Positions 52,993 to 62,306 of a stretch of 64,000 nucleotides of DNA are shown piece after piece. The notes beneath the pieces were generated by a model. It was given only the letters and a program-made list of their open reading frames with translations, was not told the origin of the DNA and did not search any database. The translations under genes and the position numbers were made by a program. Source of the DNA: Rhizobiaceae bacterium (GTDB lineage: Bacteria; Pseudomonadota; Alphaproteobacteria; Rhizobiales; Rhizobiaceae); the NCBI GenBank assembly GCA_017644105.1, contig JAEPMD010000019.1:24728-88727 (forward strand), written 5' to 3'. Positions within the stretch are counted from its first letter, which is position 1. Each line of letters begins with the position of its first letter.

Positions 52993-53906
52993 TAGATTTC
53001 TCCTTCCAAAAAGCGGTACCCATCTGACGTCACATCAATCTTACCGATGCCTCCACCGGGTAAGTGAAATCCGATGATATTCATGTCTTCCGATGTGATC
53101 CGATCAAAGAGCATTTTGCGTGATAAAATCCCCAGATCGCGATCCTGATCAGACCCACTTGGCCAATCTGGTTTCTTAAACGCAATGTGATGATTGCCGA
53201 TCGCATCGCCCACAATCATGGTTGAGTTAGACCCTTGCCGAACTTCAAAACTCATATGGCCGGGTGTATGTCCGGGTGAGGCGACGGCTGCAATTCCAGG
53301 TAAGATCTCATCCCCATCATTAAAGAAAGAAACCACATCTTCAATTGCCTCATATCTACGTTTTGCCCCGACAGCAAAAGGCTTCAAACTATCTGGCAAT
53401 TGATCCACCGTTGATGGGTTCCACCAATAATCCCACTCGTCTTGCCCGATAAGATAGCTCGCTTCACTGAAGAGCGGATCATCAAAATCATCTAATAGCC
53501 CCCATAAATGATCGGGATGCGCATGGGTGAAAACAACATGGGTGATGTCTTCTGGGGAGAGCCCAAGCGCATCCAGATTGTCGGTGACCATGCCTGCTGA
53601 CGGCATGAAGTCTGGACCTGATCCTACATCAAATAGAACACTATTTGTCCCATCCTGATAAAGGGCGAGATTGCATTCGGGTAAAAACTGATCGCGAGAT
53701 AAATTAAACTCGGTGAGGATAGGCGATAGTTCGTCCTGCGGCACCGTTTCAAAGATGAAATCACCGGGCAATGTGAGATGACCGTCACTCACCGTTGATA
53801 AGGTCGCTGACCCAAGATCAATCTGCGCGATGGAAAGTTTCGGCAAGGCAATTGTCGCTGATAGCACCGCCGCGCCTTTTAAAACATTTCTTCGGGAAAT
53901 ATGCAT
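52992..53906 (-). CDS. Tat-exported metallo-beta-lactamase-fold hydrolase
   Basis: 304 residues. Tat signal (ISRRNVLKGAAVLSATIALPKLSIA), full metal motif FTHAHPDHLWG, second-site His in SPGHTPGHMS and Asp in VGDAIGNHH. Unlike its neighbour it should bind metal. It leads a three-gene minus-strand operon (MBL, soxH-like, rhodanese), with a probable SoxR-type dyad just upstream. A persulfide dioxygenase-like or thioester hydrolase role is possible; no substrate can be named. Confidence 0.82.
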   Translation of the reverse strand: MHISRRNVLKGAAVLSATIALPKLSIAQIDLGSATLSTVSDGHLTLPGDFIFETVPQDELSPILTEFNLSRDQFLPECNLALYQDGTNSVLFDVGSGPDFMPSAGMVTDNLDALGLSPEDITHVVFTHAHPDHLWGLLDDFDDPLFSEASYLIGQDEWDYWWNPSTVDQLPDSLKPFAVGAKRRYEAIEDVVSFFNDGDEILPGIAAVASPGHTPGHMSFEVRQGSNSTMIVGDAIGNHHIAFKKPDWPSGSDQDRDLGILSRKMLFDRITSEDMNIIGFHLPGGGIGKIDVTSDGYRFLEGEI

Positions 53907-53920
53907 CTCTCACTCCATTA

Positions 53921-53942
53921 ATTCATATATTCGAATATGAAT
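53921..53942. promoter_or_regulatory. Nested dyad ATTCATAT-N6-ATATGAAT upstream of the MBL operon
   Basis: Perfect 8-base arms (53921-53928 and 53935-53942) enclose a second perfect palindrome ATATTCGAATAT (53927-53938). It is 15 bases before the MBL gene start, a position for repression. Similar arms occur upstream of soxX, soxV and soxB, so a common regulator, most likely SoxR, is inferred. Confidence 0.6.
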
Positions 53943-54009
53943 GAATAATGCGAGTTAGGCAAGTTTTTTGCGCACGCATCCTCAGCTGAGCGGTGTAGCT
54001 ATTTGCATC

Positions 54010-54046
54010 AAAAAACCACGCTAAGGCAATTCTGCTCTAGCGTGGT
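54010..54046 (-). terminator. Intrinsic terminator of the alginate operon
   Basis: On the minus strand ACCACGCTA (54046-54038) pairs with TAGCGTGGT (54023-54015) and is followed by TTTTTT (54015-54010). It lies about 50 bases after the kdgF stop and closes the seven-gene operon. Confidence 0.82.
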
Positions 54047-54094
54047 GTGAATGAACTGAAGGACTTGAAGAATTCTCAGTTTGAGAGCAAACGC

Positions 54095-54406
54095 TTATAA
54101 AAAATCATCCCGACGTGGCGTGAAACAATCAATCAAAGTACCCGGTTCCAAGCAAATGCAGCCATGGGTAAGTTCTGATGGAATAACAAAACTATCACCC
54201 GCCTTAACCTCACGTTCTTCATCGCCTAACGTGAATACAAATCGCCCGCTTTCCACATAGGTGGATTGAACATGTGGGTGATTGTGCAAAGCGCCAATAG
54301 CGCCTTCTGCGGCAAAGCGAAAGGCAACAACCATCAGATCAGAATGATCTGATAAAACCTGCCGCGTGACGTTCTCACCGGTTGAAACAACAGGAAAATC
54401 TGACAT
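54095..54406 (-). CDS. kdgF: KdgF-type cupin (unsaturated uronate ring opening)
   Basis: 103 residues, a one-domain cupin with metal ligands in GALHNHPHVQSTYVESG and IPSELTHGCICLEPG, and the family's closing FTPRRDDFL. KdgF converts 4,5-unsaturated galacturonate or mannuronate/guluronate monomers to the open ketonised form, speeding growth on pectin or alginate. Located directly after a PL15 lyase and an SDR, so it acts on the alginate-derived monomer in the cytoplasm. Gap to the SDR gene 12 bases. Confidence 0.88.
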   Translation of the reverse strand: MSDFPVVSTGENVTRQVLSDHSDLMVVAFRFAAEGAIGALHNHPHVQSTYVESGRFVFTLGDEEREVKAGDSFVIPSELTHGCICLEPGTLIDCFTPRRDDFL

Positions 54407-54418
54407 TTAAGCCTCCAC

Positions 54419-55156
54419 TTAAGAGAATAGCATGCCGCCATTAATATCAATATTTGTTCCGGTGATAAATGCACTATCTTCGCATGCGAGGAATAGCACG
54501 AGATTGGCCGCATCATCGACATGGCCTTGACGCTTCACCGGAGCGCTGGCTTCAAACCCGCGGCGACCTGCATCTGGTGTATGCACATTGTGAAAATCAG
54601 TATCAATCATGCCAGGGCATAGTGCATTCACGCGAATTTCCGGACCTAGCTCCTTGGCAAGACCACGTGTCATGGTCATCACCGCACCTTTGGATGTTGC
54701 ATAAGGAACCGCACCCGGACCACCGCCATCACGTCCAGCTTGGCTTGCCAGGTTTACAATTGTGCCGCTTTTCATGTGCTGTAAGCACGCATGGGTCATC
54801 AAGAATGTGCTGGTCAGGTTGAGATCGAGAACTTCGCGCCAGTGGGAGAGCGGAGTTTCAGCAATTTTCTTACGTGCAACTAATCCGCCAGCATTATTGA
54901 CCAAAACATCAACGCTGCCAAAGGTCTCGACCGTTTTGGCAACCAACGCATTCACATCCTCTTCATTTTTCAGATCGCCCTGCATGGCAAATGCCTGACC
55001 GCCATTGGCTTTGATTGTTTCGACAGTCTCATCTGCGCCAGTGCTATAATAATTGATAGCGACATTTGCGCCTTCAGATGCGAGTTTAATGGCAACGGCT
55101 GCGCCGATATCGCGTCCGCCTCCGGTGACAATGGCGGTTTTTCCTGCAAGTTTCAT
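54419..55156 (-). CDS. SDR-family oxidoreductase, probable DEH reductase
   Basis: 245 residues, classical short-chain dehydrogenase: cofactor motif TGGGRDIG (TGxxxGxG with Asp where Gly is common), NNAGG, catalytic Ser in NLASQAG and YxxxK in PYATSKGAV. In this operon the fitting reaction is reduction of 4-deoxy-L-erythro-5-hexoseulose uronate to 2-keto-3-deoxygluconate with NAD(P)H, as by A1-R type reductases next to Atu3025. Cofactor preference cannot be told. Confidence 0.85.
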   Translation of the reverse strand: MKLAGKTAIVTGGGRDIGAAVAIKLASEGANVAINYYSTGADETVETIKANGGQAFAMQGDLKNEEDVNALVAKTVETFGSVDVLVNNAGGLVARKKIAETPLSHWREVLDLNLTSTFLMTHACLQHMKSGTIVNLASQAGRDGGGPGAVPYATSKGAVMTMTRGLAKELGPEIRVNALCPGMIDTDFHNVHTPDAGRRGFEASAPVKRQGHVDDAANLVLFLACEDSAFITGTNIDINGGMLFS

Positions 55157-55179
55157 AAGCTGTCTTTCCTTTACATATA

Positions 55180-57501
55180 CTAGGTGTTGGCGAGTTTCTT
55201 CATGACGACTTTGAACGTGTTTTCGTCAGGATCTGTGAAATAAAGATCCGCATCATAACCCTGATCATCCATGAAATTGAAAATGCGTTTTGGCGCATCA
55301 AGTTTATAAGGCACCAATAGCGTCGCAATCCGGTGGCGGGTCGACGCTGGGTAATGTGCGTTTAAAACGGTGCTGACGGGCAGACATTCATAATCTGCTG
55401 GATCAACATCGGTAAATTCGGTTTTTTGTGTGATCTCCGGTTTACCTGCCTCAGACCAGACCACTTGACCATAAAACCCCGATCGTTTTTGTGTATTGCG
55501 GAACGAGGTTTTGCCCAATTCAAACGGCTCATTAGCGTGTAACAGCCAATCAATGGTCACAGGTGTTTCGGCATCCACTTTATCGACAATGATAAAGTAA
55601 GATCCGCGTACGAAATAGATCTCGCGTTCTGCGCATGTGACCTCAGGCGAGAGGCTTTGATATGCAGCGGTCGCATCCCCGCAGATATAGATATGATCGT
55701 TGCGCTCTTCGGCAGCTTTAATGGTGCCGGTGGCTGCTAGGGCTTTGGCTTTATCTTTCTCAGCATATTGACCTTTGCCATTGATCAAAATCGCGTTTTT
55801 AGAGCGGGTTTGACGGCGCCAATTGCGGTGCATGGATGAATTAAAGGCCACATAATGCCCTGATTGGATTGCCATATCTTCGCCGAACGCTGCCATACAG
55901 AACGCATTTTGATCACCGTGACTGTGGCTGACGGAGCCAAAGCGTGAGGATTTGAACACAAATTGGATATGGTTATCCGGATCATCCATAGCATGTTGAA
56001 CGCCCACCCAGCCAATGCCTTTAAAATGGCGCAATCCGTCTTTGGGTGGCGTGGCTTCAATGGCAGGAAAATCAGTTTGGAACACAAGCTCATCAAAATT
56101 TGTATCCCACCAACCCCAGTTATAAAAGGCCATTTCAGTACCAGGATTGGTGCGCAGATTTTCCTCCGCATACCATTGATATTCACCTTTGCCAGTCGCG
56201 CCTGCAAGCTGGCGTAAATTCAGACCAGTTTTAATTCCCGGCAGATCGCCCTGCGTACTGTCATCGCCAAATGTCGCGCGGCGCGTATTCGGCGCTTTAC
56301 AATAAAGCGGGAAGTCGCCCGTATGTTGTAAAAATGGCCGTTTATAAAGATCAATGCCAGTATAGGATTTAAGGCGATTAGCAGCGTCGATGAGATAGGC
56401 AACACCCATCATCCAGTAATTCGTGCCCTCGGCCCAACCACCATCATCATCTCCCCAGGGAGAATAAACGGTCATCAAAAATTCAATGCAATAATCAAGC
56501 CAGCCTCGGACTTCATCATTTTCATCATCACCCAATAGCGCAATACAAGAAGGCACAATGCTCAGCGATACCGATCGCACAGCGTGGCTATCATAAGGGA
56601 AGAGATGAATTTTCGCATTTTGAATTGCGTGTTCTGCAATATCGCGCGTGCGTTCTAACAGCGCATTGCGAACAATATTGCGTTCGTCGTCGCTCAGTTC
56701 GTCATAAAGCCAGTCATAACCCCAGGCCAGAGCGTTACAAACGCGATACGCCCATTCATCGGTATAAGCACGAGATGTCACCCCCATCGGGTCCCAAGAT
56801 GCAGCCTCTACCAACCACTCCTTGGCGCGCGCTGTCATATTTGCATCACCAGTTACAGCACCGCCAATGGCTAGATGCCGAATGGCATACCAATGTTCCT
56901 GAAGTTCAATATAGGTTTGCCGCCAGATGGGAGCAGTGCGCTTATGGTCGGGATATCCTTTGGGTTCACCCATGACGTCGCGATCCATCCAAGGAAGCAC
57001 AGATTGTTCATAAAAGTCTGACCAGCTGCAATGGTTAGGATTTGACGCAACAGCCTTTTTAAACTCATTGAGGCGGTCATGCGTCATCCAAAGGCGAGGG
57101 TGGTTAGTTACCACATCCTTATAACGTGTTTTGCGCGGCGGCACAGGTGTCTCTGGCAAGCCTGCAGCGATCAGAAATACGCGCGAGCTGCTCCAGGAAC
57201 TTGATGGTTTTTTCGCGTCACTATCCCATGTTGCATAGGACCAGTGGTATTTCCCTGGCTCCAATGCAATATCGGGTGTGAAAAAGTTCAGCGGTATATC
57301 TTCAAATATATGCGTATTTTTTGCTGGATAATCAGCATCTTGCGACATGCGCAGCACATAACGCGCATCGTCATCAATAACAGGTATCCATGTAAAACGC
57401 GGTGGGTTTTCAACGATCTGCGTATTCTCATCCGGTGAGTATTGGATCGTTAATTGACCAGCTCTTGGTTCATCAAGCAAAGGAAGTGCGTCACTTGCCA
57501 T
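55180..57501 (-). CDS. PL15 exo-type oligoalginate lyase (DUF4962 plus heparinase II/III)
   Basis: 773 residues, nearly the 776 of Agrobacterium Atu3025, the structurally known PL15 exolyase. N-terminal beta domain (1-110), alpha/alpha barrel with DUF4962, and C-terminal heparinase-type beta-sheet domain (SRFGSVSHSHGDQNAFCMAAFG). Likely catalytic residues are His306 (YDSHAVRS) and Tyr362 (EGTNYWMM), lining up with His311 and Tyr365 of Atu3025. No signal peptide, so it works in the cytoplasm on imported oligomers, splitting them to unsaturated monomers. Confidence 0.87.
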   Translation of the reverse strand: MASDALPLLDEPRAGQLTIQYSPDENTQIVENPPRFTWIPVIDDDARYVLRMSQDADYPAKNTHIFEDIPLNFFTPDIALEPGKYHWSYATWDSDAKKPSSSWSSSRVFLIAAGLPETPVPPRKTRYKDVVTNHPRLWMTHDRLNEFKKAVASNPNHCSWSDFYEQSVLPWMDRDVMGEPKGYPDHKRTAPIWRQTYIELQEHWYAIRHLAIGGAVTGDANMTARAKEWLVEAASWDPMGVTSRAYTDEWAYRVCNALAWGYDWLYDELSDDERNIVRNALLERTRDIAEHAIQNAKIHLFPYDSHAVRSVSLSIVPSCIALLGDDENDEVRGWLDYCIEFLMTVYSPWGDDDGGWAEGTNYWMMGVAYLIDAANRLKSYTGIDLYKRPFLQHTGDFPLYCKAPNTRRATFGDDSTQGDLPGIKTGLNLRQLAGATGKGEYQWYAEENLRTNPGTEMAFYNWGWWDTNFDELVFQTDFPAIEATPPKDGLRHFKGIGWVGVQHAMDDPDNHIQFVFKSSRFGSVSHSHGDQNAFCMAAFGEDMAIQSGHYVAFNSSMHRNWRRQTRSKNAILINGKGQYAEKDKAKALAATGTIKAAEERNDHIYICGDATAAYQSLSPEVTCAEREIYFVRGSYFIIVDKVDAETPVTIDWLLHANEPFELGKTSFRNTQKRSGFYGQVVWSEAGKPEITQKTEFTDVDPADYECLPVSTVLNAHYPASTRHRIATLLVPYKLDAPKRIFNFMDDQGYDADLYFTDPDENTFKVVMKKLANT

Positions 57502-57534
57502 GGATCGTAAATTCCGTGTGTAAAATTAGAGATT

Positions 57535-57559
57535 GAGCGGCGGTAATCTCCCGCCGCTC
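57535..57559 (-). terminator. Strong hairpin after the AlgQ-like gene
   Basis: GAGCGGCGG (57535-57543) and CCGCCGCTC (57551-57559) form a perfect 9-bp GC-rich stem in the 76-base gap between the binding-protein gene and the lyase. On the minus strand no T tail follows, so it more likely protects the binding-protein mRNA end than ends transcription. Confidence 0.55.
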
Positions 57560-57577
57560 GTGTGTTTTTTGGCTTAA

Positions 57578-59140
57578 TTAATTGCCGTATTGGCGCTCGT
57601 ATGCAGATTGCATGACAACGAGCACATCATCATAACCAAGCTTTTTCAGCTGAGCCTGATAATCGTCCCATTCCGCTTCAACATCTGCAGCACCCAAGAT
57701 CCAAGCTTGCTGACGCTCGAGCATATAATCGCGGATTGTACCCCAATATTTGTCGTAAACCTTCTGCTCTTCAGCATTAAAGGCAACACCAAGGAACTGA
57801 TCAATCAGATAATCGCCTTCATCATAAAGCGCGATACCTTCAAGTGCGAACTCGTTAGACCACTGGATTTCGTAATTGTAATCCTGGAAGTAGCCGCGAC
57901 CCTGAAGTTGCGAGCCGATTTGATAAAGAGATCTGTTCACAGGACCAGCTTCAAGGAATTCTTTCTTGAAGATGGCTTTACCATCAACCACATCATATTG
58001 CTGGCCTTCAACACCAAAGTTTGCCAAGCGACGACCTTCTGGTGTGAACCAGAAATCGAAATATTTGATGGTTTCAACTGGGTGCTTATTGGTATGACCA
58101 ATGGCCCATCCATCTGGCTTAATCGGAATACGGCGATGCTCTTCAATGCGCTTACCGCTGATAGACGCAGGCGGTGCCATAGCTTTGAACTCAAAACCAT
58201 CAATTTCAGCTGAAAATCTGTTATAGCCAGACGTCGATGCAAACCAATCGTGTGTTGCACCACCTAGATTTTCAGACAATAGGAAGTCACGTGCTGACGA
58301 ACCGCGTGTAAATACTTCCGCGTCCACCAAACCTTCAGCATACCAGCGTGCAAGGTTTTTAATGCCTTCGCGATAACCTTCACCAGCATAAGGGTGTTTC
58401 ATCTGACCTTCATCAACATAAAAATCGTGATATGTATCTGAACCAGATGAACGACCGTCCCAAAGTGTCACAAGACGGATAAGCTCAGGCCACTGACGTG
58501 CGAAATATGGCACTTCGTCTGCTTCGCCATTGCCGTTTGGATCTTGTGTTTTAAAGGCGCGCAAAGCGGCTTCAAACTCATCAACAGTTTGTGGCACTTC
58601 AAGACCCAATTTATTGAGCCAGTCCGTACGGATCCAGTATGCACGACCATATTTACCATCTGGCAAATAAGGGATGTAATACATGTTGCCATCTGCAGCT
58701 GAAATCGCAGCAGCCACTTCAGGACGTGCATCAAAATATGCTTTCATATTTGGCGCATGTTCTTCGATCAATTCGTTCAGCGGCAAGAATGCACCTTCAG
58801 GACCATATTGATTGACGAAGTCTTTGATGCGGCTTGAGCCAACGATATCAGGGATATTACCACCTGCGAGCATCAAGTTTAGTGCTTCGGTACGACCCGT
58901 ATTTTCGTCCGTACGAAGGTTTGCACCCACTGTTACATCGACCAAGTGAACATTTGTCCACTCACGCGCCTGCTGTTCAACCGGCCAGTCTTCTTTATAA
59001 ACCGGGTAACGCGCGTGGTTCATTTGGATGGTAAGTTCCAGCGGATCCCCTTCGACAATTTTTAGGTGCTCTCCTGATGTCGCTGGCGATGCAAATGCAG
59101 TGCCAGCCAGAAGAGCTGCGGCAAGAGTTAATTTACGCAT
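57578..59140 (-). CDS. algQ: Alginate-oligosaccharide-binding protein (AlgQ-like)
   Basis: 520 residues, the large size of AlgQ1/AlgQ2 and LipO-type proteins. Sec signal MRKLTLAAALLAGTAFASPATSG. A calcium-loop pattern D-x-N-x-N-x-E-x-D-E (200-209, DPNGNGEADE) has the same spacing as the Ca2+ site of Sphingomonas AlgQ2. Genes around it (AlgM-type permeases, AlgS-type ATPase, PL15 lyase) support alginate oligomers as ligand. GGAGGAAAT precedes ATG 59140. Confidence 0.87.
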   Translation of the reverse strand: MRKLTLAAALLAGTAFASPATSGEHLKIVEGDPLELTIQMNHARYPVYKEDWPVEQQAREWTNVHLVDVTVGANLRTDENTGRTEALNLMLAGGNIPDIVGSSRIKDFVNQYGPEGAFLPLNELIEEHAPNMKAYFDARPEVAAAISAADGNMYYIPYLPDGKYGRAYWIRTDWLNKLGLEVPQTVDEFEAALRAFKTQDPNGNGEADEVPYFARQWPELIRLVTLWDGRSSGSDTYHDFYVDEGQMKHPYAGEGYREGIKNLARWYAEGLVDAEVFTRGSSARDFLLSENLGGATHDWFASTSGYNRFSAEIDGFEFKAMAPPASISGKRIEEHRRIPIKPDGWAIGHTNKHPVETIKYFDFWFTPEGRRLANFGVEGQQYDVVDGKAIFKKEFLEAGPVNRSLYQIGSQLQGRGYFQDYNYEIQWSNEFALEGIALYDEGDYLIDQFLGVAFNAEEQKVYDKYWGTIRDYMLERQQAWILGAADVEAEWDDYQAQLKKLGYDDVLVVMQSAYERQYGN

Positions 59141-59167
59141 GATTTCCTCCGTTTTGCGTGTTTCTTG

Positions 59168-60049
59168 TCATTCTTTGACACCCCCCAGCAGGATGCCTTT
59201 CTCGAAATATTTCTGAATAAATGGATAGACGATCAGAACCGGAATGATTGAGCAGACGATGATCGCCCCTGTCACAGTTTCCGGGCCATAAGCCGCATCG
59301 AGTACGTTCATGGCAAACTCTTCGGTATCACTGAGCTTGGCGATGGTGTGGCGAAGGAAAACCTGTAACGGGATTTTCTCTTCACTTTGCAACAAGACCA
59401 TAGCCCAGAAGAAACCATTCCAGCGGGCAACAATACAAAACAGGGTAATGGTTGCGATCGCAGGTTTTGACAGCGGCACAAAGACTTTCCAAAGCACTTG
59501 GAAATCATTGGCGCCATCCATTCTCGCGGCCTCCTCAAAGCTGCGCGGAATACTTTCAAAGAAGTTTCTTAAAAGGATGATGTTAAAGGCGTTGACAGCA
59601 AACGCTAAGATGATGCCGAACATGCTATCAAGCAGATTTAGATCACGCATATTCAAGAAGAACGGGATCAGTCCGGCATTAAACCACATGGTAAAGGCGA
59701 TAAAGAGGTTGAAGAACCGTCGGCCTTTTAGTTGTGGGCGCGATAGGGCATAGGCACCAGGAATGATGAACGCCATGCTCATCAAAGTCCCGCCAATCGT
59801 GTAGATAAATGTGTTGCGATAAGACACCCAGAATTGCGGGTCCGACAGAATAAAACGATAAGCCTCAATCGTCGCGTCAATAGGTGTGAGCACCACTTTG
59901 CCAGCTGCCGCGGCAAAACCCGAACTGAACGATACGGCTGCGATATAGATAAACGGGTACAGCGTTGCAGCGGTGAACATTCCGATCAATACAGAAACGG
60001 CGATTGCGAAAAACTTGTCCCCGCGGGAATAGAGGTTCCATTTCATCAT
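59168..60049 (-). CDS. algM2: ABC transporter permease, AlgM2/LplC-like
   Basis: 293 residues, six spans. EAA loop RSFEEAARMDGANDFQVLWKVFVPLSKPAI. The LplC-type end IQKYFEKGILLGGVKE is characteristic of the large-oligosaccharide CUT1 branch. Second permease of the alginate importer; 10 bases after algM1 stop and 27 before algQ. Confidence 0.88.
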   Translation of the reverse strand: MMKWNLYSRGDKFFAIAVSVLIGMFTAATLYPFIYIAAVSFSSGFAAAAGKVVLTPIDATIEAYRFILSDPQFWVSYRNTFIYTIGGTLMSMAFIIPGAYALSRPQLKGRRFFNLFIAFTMWFNAGLIPFFLNMRDLNLLDSMFGIILAFAVNAFNIILLRNFFESIPRSFEEAARMDGANDFQVLWKVFVPLSKPAIATITLFCIVARWNGFFWAMVLLQSEEKIPLQVFLRHTIAKLSDTEEFAMNVLDAAYGPETVTGAIIVCSIIPVLIVYPFIQKYFEKGILLGGVKE

Positions 60050-60059
60050 TTTTGAGCCC

Positions 60060-61031
60060 TCACCACAGTGATGTGCGCGACAAACGGCGCGATAAAGTGT
60101 TAGCGACTATGACAAGAACAAAAGCGACCACGGCATTGAATAATCCGGCAGCAGCAGCCAAATCGTATTGACCAGACTGCAAGCCCTGACGGTAGACCCA
60201 GGTATTGACCACATCCGCTGTTGAATAAGTGGATGGCTGATAGAGCAGGATCACGAGTTCAAACGAGACTTCCATGATGTTGCCGATACGAATGATCAAC
60301 ATGATCAAAATCGTCGGCATGATGGATGGGATGGTAATTCGCCACATCATCTGCCATCGATTTGCGCCATCAACCACAGCACTCTCGTAAAGCGATGGAT
60401 TCACACCCGCGATTGCTGCCAAAAATACGATCGATCCAAAACCAGCTTCTTGCCAAATCCCGGTACCGACGAAAATCGGCCGGAACCATTCTGGCTGGGT
60501 TAGGAAGTAGATTGGATCTAGGCCCAACCAACCCATGACCGTGTTGACAATTCCGGCCGACGGAGAAAACGCGGTGATTACGATACCTGCAATGATCACA
60601 GACGAGATAAAATGCGGCAAATACACAATGGTTTGCGCGGTGCGCTTATAACTTGCATGTAAAATCTCGTTGAACATCAGTGCCAAAATAATGGGCGCAG
60701 GAAAACCGAAGAGCAGGTTCAATGCGCTGATTTCAATGGTGTTTTGAACCGCGCGCAGGAACTGATCATTGGTGAAAAGGGTTTCGAAATGCTCAAATCC
60801 AACCCAAGGGCTGTTCGCCACGCCCTTAAAGATCGAATAATCCTTAAATGCGATCTGCAAACCATACATTGGTTTATATAAGAAAACGACGAACCAGATG
60901 ATGGTTGGCAAGAGCATGAGATAGATCTGCCATTCCCGTTTAAAATGATCGATCGTGCGCGTTAAAGCGTCATTTTTGATCGCTTCGGACGGCTTTTCGA
61001 TGACCTGTTCTGAAGAAAGTTCTTTCGCCAT
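60060..61031 (-). CDS. algM1: ABC transporter permease, AlgM1/LplB-like
   Basis: 323 residues from ATG 61031, four bases after the ATPase stop. A cytoplasmic N terminus (about 35 residues) precedes six spans beginning IYLMLLPTIIWFVVFLYKPMYGLQIAFKDYSIFKG, a hallmark of LplB/AlgM1. EAA loop: YESAVVDGANRWQMMWRITIPSIMPTI. Pairs with AlgM2; a longer frame start at 61076 would overlap the ATPase gene. Confidence 0.88.
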   Translation of the reverse strand: MAKELSSEQVIEKPSEAIKNDALTRTIDHFKREWQIYLMLLPTIIWFVVFLYKPMYGLQIAFKDYSIFKGVANSPWVGFEHFETLFTNDQFLRAVQNTIEISALNLLFGFPAPIILALMFNEILHASYKRTAQTIVYLPHFISSVIIAGIVITAFSPSAGIVNTVMGWLGLDPIYFLTQPEWFRPIFVGTGIWQEAGFGSIVFLAAIAGVNPSLYESAVVDGANRWQMMWRITIPSIMPTILIMLIIRIGNIMEVSFELVILLYQPSTYSTADVVNTWVYRQGLQSGQYDLAAAAGLFNAVVAFVLVIVANTLSRRLSRTSLW

Positions 61032-61035
61032 GGTC

Positions 61036-62112
61036 TTAGGCACCCAAATCCAATGCGCGACCGCTTTCAGCGTCAAAAATCTTCACAAGAGAAGCGGGGA
61101 CATGTACTTCGCTCACACCAGATAAATGTCCGATGTCACCCTTTGTCTCGGCTTTAAAGACCATATTGTCTTCGCCATGATGGGCATGCAGCAAAGCTTC
61201 AGAACCAAGCGGCTCAACGAGATCAAGATCGATCGGAAGAACAGAGGTATCTTTGCCCGCTTTTAAAACAGCATGTTCTGGTCGGACGCCAACAATGACG
61301 TCTCGGCCGATGTGATTGCCGACCATGCCATCAACTTTAATTTCGGCCCCGCCAATTTTTGCGCCATTTTCAGTAAGTTGACCTTTCATTTGGTTCATGG
61401 GGGGAGAGCCCAGGAACCCAGCAACAAATGTATTGGCGGGGTTGTTGAACAGTTCCATCGGCGCGCCGATTTGCTCGATGATGCCGTCATTCATCACCAC
61501 AATACGGTCGGCTAGTGTCATGGCTTCGACCTGATCGTGGGTGACGTAAATAGATGTCGCGTTCAAACGATTGTGTAGACGCTTAATCTCCGCACGCATT
61601 TGTGTGCGAAGCTTTGCATCCAAATTGGAAAGTGGTTCGTCAAACAGGAAAACTTTGGGATGACGCACAATCGCACGACCCATCGCAACGCGTTGTCTTT
61701 GGCCACCGGACAAATCAGCTGGGCGACGATGCAAATATTCGGTCAATCCCAATATCTCGGCCGTTTCAGCAATAGCCTTTTTGATTTCCGCTTTTGGTGT
61801 GCGGCGAATACGAAGCCCGAATGCCATATTTTCAGCGACATTTAAATGAGGGTAGAGCGCATAGTTCTGAAACACCATCGCGACATCGCGGTCTTTTGGT
61901 GCAACGCGGTTTACATAGCGACCATCGATCGAAAGTTCACCGCCAGTGATCTCTTCAAGACCTGCAATCATGCGCAAAGTCGTCGACTTGCCACAGCCCG
62001 ATGGGCCCACAAGCACAACAAACTCGCGTTCCTTCACATCCAGATCAATACCATGAACAACTTCCAAAGAACCGTAAGCCTTTACGATTCTGCTTAACGT
62101 AACGCCAGCCAT
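61036..62112 (-). CDS. algS: Alginate ABC transporter ATP-binding protein (AlgS/UgpC type)
   Basis: 358 residues. Walker A GPSGCGKSTT, Q-loop FQNYALYPHL, signature LSGGQRQRVAMGRA, Walker B VFLFDEPLSNLDAKL, THDQVEAMTLADR; C-terminal TOBE domain (VGVRPEHAVL). First gene of the operon, divergent from the GntR regulator across a 194-base gap filled with palindromes. It probably serves as a homodimer, as AlgS does. Confidence 0.9.
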   Translation of the reverse strand: MAGVTLSRIVKAYGSLEVVHGIDLDVKEREFVVLVGPSGCGKSTTLRMIAGLEEITGGELSIDGRYVNRVAPKDRDVAMVFQNYALYPHLNVAENMAFGLRIRRTPKAEIKKAIAETAEILGLTEYLHRRPADLSGGQRQRVAMGRAIVRHPKVFLFDEPLSNLDAKLRTQMRAEIKRLHNRLNATSIYVTHDQVEAMTLADRIVVMNDGIIEQIGAPMELFNNPANTFVAGFLGSPPMNQMKGQLTENGAKIGGAEIKVDGMVGNHIGRDVIVGVRPEHAVLKAGKDTSVLPIDLDLVEPLGSEALLHAHHGEDNMVFKAETKGDIGHLSGVSEVHVPASLVKIFDAESGRALDLGA

Positions 62113-62146
62113 GAAACCTCCCGAACGAGCGTAAATTGAAAAATTT

Positions 62147-62199
62147 ATACTAGTATGCTAGATTTCTATCTAGCATGCAAGATTAAAATGTTGTATACA
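62147..62199. promoter_or_regulatory. Palindrome cluster in the algS-gntR control region
   Basis: Three dyads stand in a row: ATACTAGTAT (62147-62156), ATGCTAGAT-TTCT-ATCTAGCAT (62155-62176, perfect 9-base arms) and TGTATACA (62192-62199). They lie 35-87 bases upstream of algS and 108-160 bases before the GntR gene. Spacing suits cooperative binding of GntR dimers that control the alginate operon. Confidence 0.6.
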
Positions 62200-62306
62200 T
62201 GATTTTTGTGAACTAAACGCAAGTTTCGGGATTTCACATTGTTATTTATTCACACTCTTGGTAAGCGATATAGAACACTTACCAGCGGCGAGATTGGAGA
62301 GAGTGC

